A stretch of DNA of 17,907 bases from SIAJ01 sp036266155. GTDB taxonomy: Bacteria; Planctomycetota; Planctomycetia; Gemmatales; Gemmataceae. This document shows positions 14,817 to 17,907 of the stretch, piece by piece (the stretch's first letter is position 1; each line of letters opens with the position of its first letter). The translations under genes and the position numbers were made by a program. The stretch spans positions 1 through 17,907 of the forward strand of contig DATANR010000224.1 of assembly GCA_036266155.1 (NCBI GenBank), written 5' to 3'. A model generated the notes under the pieces. The model saw only the letters and a list, made by a program, of their open reading frames with translations, searched no databases and was not told the DNA's origin.

Positions 14817-15566
14817 ATGCTTCGCTTGAACAAATATCTCGCGCACGCCGGCGTCGGTTCGCGGCGGCATTGCGACGACCTCATCGTCGCCGGCCGCGTG
14901 AAGCTGAACGGCGAGATCATCCGTGATCTCGGCATGCGCGTCGACCCGGCCAAGATCACGGTCCATGTCGACGACCACGTCGTGAAGACCGAGAAGCACG
15001 TCTACTGGGCCGTCAACAAGCCGCGCGGCTACCTGTGCACCAATCACGATCCCTCGGGGCGGCCGCTCGCGAACGACCTGATCCCGCACGTCGATCAACG
15101 CGTCTACACCGTCGGCCGGCTCGACGAGGACAGCGAAGGCCTGCTCCTCATGACCAATGACGGCGACCTCGCTCAGCAACTGATGCACCCGCGGTTTGGC
15201 GTCGAGAAGACGTATGAGGTGCTCGTCGCCGGCTCACCGTCGCCGGAGGATTTGAAACAACTCACGACCGGCGTCTGGCTCGCCGAGGGTCGGGTGAAGG
15301 CCCGCTTCGTCAAAGCCTTCAAACGGCAGGGCGAGAGCACTTGGCTCAAGATCGTGCTCGCCGAGGGTAAGAACCGCGAGATTCGCCGGATGCTCGCCAG
15401 GTTGAAACACAAGGTGATGCGGCTGAAGCGCGTCGGCATCGGCCCGATCAAGCTCGATCGCCTGCCCAAGGGCAAGTCGCGTAAACTTGCTTTGCCCGAA
15501 ATCGAAGCATTGCGGCGCAGCGTCGTGAAGCAGGCCAAACCGGCAGTTGAGCAACCAACTTCCTAG
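14817..15566 (+). CDS. Pseudouridine synthase, RsuA/RluB/RluE family
   Basis: A 249-residue enzyme converting specific uridines of rRNA to pseudouridine. An S4 RNA-binding domain occupies about residues 1-48 (RLNKYLAHAGVGSRRHCDDL, GRVKLNG). The catalytic domain has the family signature VGRLDEDSEGLLLMTNDGDL with catalytic Asp103, KTYEV, and the C-terminal GKNREIRRML motif. The sequence looks closest to RluB-like large-subunit enzymes, but 16S versus 23S target cannot be fixed from motifs, so I give no symbol. ATG 14817 begins exactly at the S4 domain; the frame is open further upstream but that part overlaps the DUF1501 gene. It lies 16 nt after DUF1501, so it could also be expressed by read-through. 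Confidence 0.93.
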   Translation: MLRLNKYLAHAGVGSRRHCDDLIVAGRVKLNGEIIRDLGMRVDPAKITVHVDDHVVKTEKHVYWAVNKPRGYLCTNHDPSGRPLANDLIPHVDQRVYTVGRLDEDSEGLLLMTNDGDLAQQLMHPRFGVEKTYEVLVAGSPSPEDLKQLTTGVWLAEGRVKARFVKAFKRQGESTWLKIVLAEGKNREIRRMLARLKHKVMRLKRVGIGPIKLDRLPKGKSRKLALPEIEALRRSVVKQAKPAVEQPTS

Positions 15567-15582
15567 ATGGCCATGAGAGGAG

Positions 15583-15615
15583 AGATGGCCAAATACATAT
15601 TGGGGTTGGCCATCT
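15583..15615 (+). terminator. Hairpin after the pseudouridine synthase gene
   Basis: AGATGGCCAA (15583-15592) and TTGGCCATCT (15606-15615) form a perfect 10-bp stem with a 13-nt loop, starting 16 nt past the stop. A further direct copy of the left arm, AGATGGCCA (15565-15573), overlaps the stop codon, so two alternative stems can form with the same right arm. No T-tract follows. Confidence 0.5.
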
Positions 15616-15657
15616 TAGATTCAAGGAACAGCACCTAAAGCAATATCCCGGATCGAG

Positions 15658-15682
15658 TTGCGATAAAAATACTGAATCGCAA
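15658..15682. promoter_or_regulatory. AT-rich dyad upstream of pyrK, candidate promoter/operator
   Basis: TTGCGAT (15658-15664) and ATCGCAA (15676-15682) are perfect inverted repeats separated by 11 bp of AT-rich sequence, 33 nt before the pyrK start. The spacing puts the half-sites about one and a half to two helical turns apart centre to centre, as for dimeric regulators. The AT-rich centre could also contain the -10 region. Candidate only. Confidence 0.4.
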
Positions 15683-15714
15683 TTCTAGCGCCAGGAACCC
15701 TCGAAACTGCCCCG

Positions 15715-16533
15715 ATGATCCTCCAGCGAACCTCTCACACGATCGAAAATGTCCAACTCGCCGAGCGGACGTTTCGCATCCGCATTGACTGCCCGGAAGT
15801 GGCCGCCGCTATTCGACCGGGCCAGTTCCTCATGCTCCGCCTGCCCGGCACGTCCGACCCGCTTCTGGGCCGCCCGTTCGCTCTTTACGACACGGTGCTC
15901 GACGCGGCCGGCACGCCGATCGGCATCGACGTCGTCTATCTCGTTGTCGGCAAAATGACCGGCTTGCTTGCCGAAATGAAATGCAATGAAACGATCGAAG
16001 TCTGGGGCCCGCTCGGCAACGGCTTCCCGGACCTGACGGGCAGCGAGCACGTCGTCTGCGTCGCCGGCGGCATCGGCCAGACGCCGTTCCTCGCCTACGC
16101 TCGCGAACTGCTCGGCACCCGCGGCTACGGCGGCAACGCCCCTCGTCAGCAGGCCAAGAAGGTCAGCCTCTACTACGGCGTCCGCACCGCCTCCCTCGCG
16201 GCCGGCGTCGACGACTTCCAGGCAGCCGGCGTCGACGTGCGGCTCGCCAGCGACGACGGCACACTCGGCACAAAGGGTTTCGTCACCCAACTCCTCGCCG
16301 CGGATCATCCGCCCGGCCCCTTCGTCGGCTGCGGCCCCGAGCCGATGCTGCACGCGCTCATGAAGCTGACGGCCGGCTGGAATGCGAAGTGTCATGTCTC
16401 CCTCGAAACCCCCATGGCCTGCGGCATCGGCGCCTGCTTCAGTTGCGTGACCAAGGTCAAGACGGCGGAAGGCTGGGACTACAAACGCGTCTGTGTCGAC
16501 GGGCCGGTGTTTGAAGCGGAGAAGCTGGTGTAG
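15715..16533 (+). CDS. pyrK: Dihydroorotate dehydrogenase electron-transfer subunit
   Basis: A 272-residue FAD and [2Fe-2S] protein that passes electrons from the catalytic PyrD subunit of class 1B dihydroorotate dehydrogenase to NAD+, in pyrimidine synthesis. FAD-binding barrel: PGQFLMLRLPG (35-45) and R53-PFALYD, corresponding to the family RxYS/T-type flavin motif. Nucleotide-binding part: VAGGIGQTPFLAYAR (116-130) and GCGPEPML. Iron-sulfur ligands near the C-terminus: C236-x4-C241-x2-C244-x15-C260, the classical PyrK arrangement. Length is near normal (about 250-270). ATG 15715 has no clear SD. The catalytic pyrD is not next to it in this window, so the subunits are probably encoded apart. 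Confidence 0.92.
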   Translation: MILQRTSHTIENVQLAERTFRIRIDCPEVAAAIRPGQFLMLRLPGTSDPLLGRPFALYDTVLDAAGTPIGIDVVYLVVGKMTGLLAEMKCNETIEVWGPLGNGFPDLTGSEHVVCVAGGIGQTPFLAYARELLGTRGYGGNAPRQQAKKVSLYYGVRTASLAAGVDDFQAAGVDVRLASDDGTLGTKGFVTQLLAADHPPGPFVGCGPEPMLHALMKLTAGWNAKCHVSLETPMACGIGACFSCVTKVKTAEGWDYKRVCVDGPVFEAEKLV

Positions 16534-16535
16534 GC

Positions 16536-16552
16536 CCCGCAAGCTGAGCGGG
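16536..16552 (+). terminator. Small hairpin after pyrK
   Basis: CCCGC (16536-16540) pairs with GCGGG (16548-16552) around AAGCTGA, starting 2 nt past the pyrK stop. Short stem, no T-run, so a weak candidate. Confidence 0.3.
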
Positions 16553-16564
16553 ACCAGGCGGGTT

Positions 16565-16594
16565 TGCTATGATGATGCTGGCGTTTTGAGGAGG
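16565..16594 (+). promoter_or_regulatory. Extended -10 element and ribosome-binding site of the DUF433 remnant
   Basis: TG-C-TATGAT (16565-16573) is a strong extended -10 match, and GAGGAGG (16588-16594) lies exactly 7 nt before ATG 16602, choosing it over ATG 16596. The start signals survive although the gene behind them is broken. Confidence 0.5.
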
Positions 16595-16601
16595 CATGAC
16601 C

Positions 16602-16685
16602 ATGAAGTCGACCGCCGTCCGAATCGTTGACCACGGTCGCGGCCCACAAATTGAAGGCCATCGTCTCACCGTGACGGACGTTTTT
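16602..16685 (+). pseudogene. 5' fragment of a DUF433 (VapB-like antitoxin family) gene
   Basis: The first 28 or so codons read MKSTAVRIVDHGRGPQIEGH then RLTVTDVFYV. The core IVxRGRGPQIEGxRxTVxDV is the N-terminal DUF433 pattern. DUF433 proteins (COG2442) are usually about 75-120 residues and some act as antitoxins. After about 16685 the frame stays open to 16895, but that part is the antisense of the neighbouring nucleotidyltransferase fragment and shows no DUF433 helix-turn-helix sequence. The gene is therefore truncated; a short fusion peptide could still be made because the promoter and RBS look good. Confidence 0.55.
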
Positions 16686-16686
16686 T

Positions 16687-16865
16687 ACGTCGCTGTCCTC
16701 GTTCGGTGTTCCGTAAGCGTGCGAGCCGAACAGGATGATCTTGTCGGGCTTGAAATGCTCCGCGACCTGGCGCGCGTACTTGCGGATCGCGGCCATCGGC
16801 ACCTGATCGCCGCGGTACCACGGCTCCGGCTCGGCAATGGGATTCGCACGGGGCTTCCGTCTCAT
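16687..16865 (-). pseudogene. 5' fragment of a minimal nucleotidyltransferase (MNT/NTP_transf_2) gene
   Basis: From ATG 16865 about 59 codons are nucleotidyltransferase-like: MAAIRKYARQVAEHFKPDKI then ILFGSHAYGTPNEDSDV. The motif GSxAxGxxxxxSD with its first metal-binding Asp is the hallmark of the family. The expected continuation after DSDV (a second Asp and a hydrophobic strand, DLLVV-like) is missing: the reading goes into the antisense of the DUF433 fragment and then of pyrK, staying open to 16479. The second catalytic Asp and the rest of the domain are absent, so it is almost certainly inactive. Proteins of this type are often toxin-antitoxin partners of HEPN genes; no HEPN gene is visible nearby. 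Confidence 0.7.
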
Positions 16866-17012
16866 GTCGTCATCATATCACGGTACCCACATTGACGCGG
16901 CGGCAATCGGCCGGTTGTCGAGGATGCACGCAACAGTCACATTGAGGTTCTTCAGCGGTTCGTAAATCGCCCTTTCACGTGACAAAATTTGGTGCAAACG
17001 TCGATCACATCA

Positions 17013-17907
17013 TCACTCCCGATCCCGCCGCTCGCGCCGCAGATACTCCTTTGCCGGTCGATACTCGTGTGGCCGCAAGCCTCGCCCTAAAATCGTGCGG
17101 TACATGTCGAGCGAGGCGGCTTCGGCAAGTTTGGGTTTCGCACGGAAGATGTCGGTTGCCGGCAGGTCGAGGCGGAAGACACCCTTGGCGTTTTCTAGCT
17201 GGACGCTGGCTAGGCGATCCGAGAAGGACGGGTGGTCGTCGAAGAGGCCGGTCGTCTCCTCGACTAGATCGCACTCGGCGTCGTCGCGGTCGCGGTCGGA
17301 CATCCGTTCGGCCAGGCCGACGACAAGGGCGGAGAAGTCGTCCGGATAAGTGTCCTTGAGCCAGCAATCGTGCACGATTTCGGCCGCCTTCATCTGTGCC
17401 GCGGTCAGGATGGCCAAGCGATAGCCAGTGGATTCATAGACGCGCGCGCCGACCAGTCGGGCCTCCGATCGGTCGGCGTCGTACTCCATCCGTCGGATTA
17501 AAAAGCAACTCAGGATGTGGCCCGTCATCATGAGCACCCAGAGGACGCCGCGCGTGATCATGATGCCGCCGTACGCGACGTAGATGATCGCGCCGGCGAT
17601 GTTATTCGCCTCGCCCCAGTCCTTGAGAGTTTCGTCAAAGTTGTCGCGCTCGTAGACCAGGCGCGCAAACCAGGCATTGGTGGAGCGGATGACGTAGCTC
17701 AGCCGCATGCCGGCGCCCTGCGAGAAATGCCCCAACTCGTGGGCGATGATGCCGGCGAGTTGCTTCGCGTTCAGGCCCCCGATCAGCGGCAGACCGATCG
17801 TCAACGTCAGCGTGTGGCCGAACAACCCGGTTAGTCCGCTGCCGAAGCCGGCCGAAGCGTTGACGTCACAGTCGACCGCGATCTGGCTCGGCACCGGGGC
17901 GTGCACC
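17013..17907 (-). CDS. M48-family membrane zinc metallopeptidase, C-terminal part (start outside the window)
   Basis: The last 298 or so residues of a larger protein; the frame is open to the right edge and the N-terminus is missing. Motifs: VDCDVNASAGF, LTIGLPLIGGL, then the zinc site H56-E57-L58-G59-H60 (numbered from the first complete codon in the window), followed by a hydrophobic region at about 103-137 (IAGAIIYVAYGGIMI, VLWVLMMTGHILSCFLI) and RRMEYDADRSEA, where E141 is the likely third zinc ligand and D145 the supporting Asp of ExxxD. This matches membrane M48 (Ste24/HtpX-related) peptidases for protein quality control or processing. The charged C-terminus ends LRRERRDRE. All metal ligands are intact. 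Confidence 0.9.
   Translation of the reverse strand, partial: VHAPVPSQIAVDCDVNASAGFGSGLTGLFGHTLTLTIGLPLIGGLNAKQLAGIIAHELGHFSQGAGMRLSYVIRSTNAWFARLVYERDNFDETLKDWGEANNIAGAIIYVAYGGIMITRGVLWVLMMTGHILSCFLIRRMEYDADRSEARLVGARVYESTGYRLAILTAAQMKAAEIVHDCWLKDTYPDDFSALVVGLAERMSDRDRDDAECDLVEETTGLFDDHPSFSDRLASVQLENAKGVFRLDLPATDIFRAKPKLAEAASLDMYRTILGRGLRPHEYRPAKEYLRRERRDRE

Noticed and set aside
16479..16686. Extension of the nucleotidyltransferase into the pyrK region as a longer real protein
   Set aside because: Beyond the DSDV motif the translation is antisense of DUF433 and of the pyrK 3' end and lacks the family's second catalytic Asp.
16871..17000. Short minus-strand frame reading AIYEPLKNLNVTVACILDNR and ending near 16887
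   Set aside because: About 40 codons with a plausible composition but no start signal and no recognised family; it could be a remnant gene end or chance. Not strong enough to annotate.

Overview
The window looks like chromosome of a GC-rich planctomycete. The main reason is family content. There are two sets of DUF1549/DUF1553 plus DUF1501 proteins, which are strongly expanded in Planctomycetota. One set also has a pre-peptidase C-terminal (PPC) domain protein, and there is an ECF sigma factor carrying a membrane segment and a helical-repeat C-terminus. Shine-Dalgarno sites are patchy and I see no T-tract terminators. I cannot place the genus.

Layout from left to right. (1) 1-6046, locus A: a hexamer repeat at the window edge; a minus-strand pair of PPC-domain protein (4532-2301) then DUF1549/DUF1553 cytochrome-like protein (2220-85), with two tandem hairpins in the gap between them; and, divergently, a Tat-exported DUF1501 protein (4670-6046). 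(2) 6047-8904: a 34-bp near-perfect inverted repeat fills the convergent gap, followed on the minus strand by the ECF-sigma/TM/helical-repeat protein (7923-6181) and an alpha/beta-hydrolase-fold protein that has lost its nucleophile serine (8904-8149), with a second strong palindrome between them. (3) 9281-9976, minus: adenylylsulfate kinase (cysC). (4) 10104-14800, locus B: a plus-strand pair of a 1080-residue DUF1549/DUF1553 protein with an inserted beta-sandwich between coiled coils, then a second DUF1501 protein. (5) 14817-16533, housekeeping: an RsuA/RluB-type pseudouridine synthase and PyrK, the Fe-S/flavin electron-transfer subunit of class 1B dihydroorotate dehydrogenase. (6) 16534-16866: a rearrangement scar where the 5' end of a DUF433 gene meets, tail to tail, the 5' end of a nucleotidyltransferase gene. 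(7) 17013-17907: the C-terminal part of a membrane M48 zinc peptidase, running off the right edge.

How they fit together: the DUF1549/1553 proteins (exported, with CxxCH heme-binding-type motifs) and DUF1501 proteins (Tat signal, alkaline-phosphatase/sulfatase-like fold) occur as paired partners in both loci, with different gene order and different accessory domains. Their biochemical role is not established. I did not find a CRISPR array, prophage, intact transposon, tRNA or rRNA, nor a clear defence or biosynthetic island. The most unusual items are the catalytically dead hydrolase, the loop-complementary tandem hairpins at 2240-2292, the membrane-tethered sigma factor, the long palindromes, a GGTACAAT-like element in front of three genes (one apparently leaderless), and the DUF433/nucleotidyltransferase junction.
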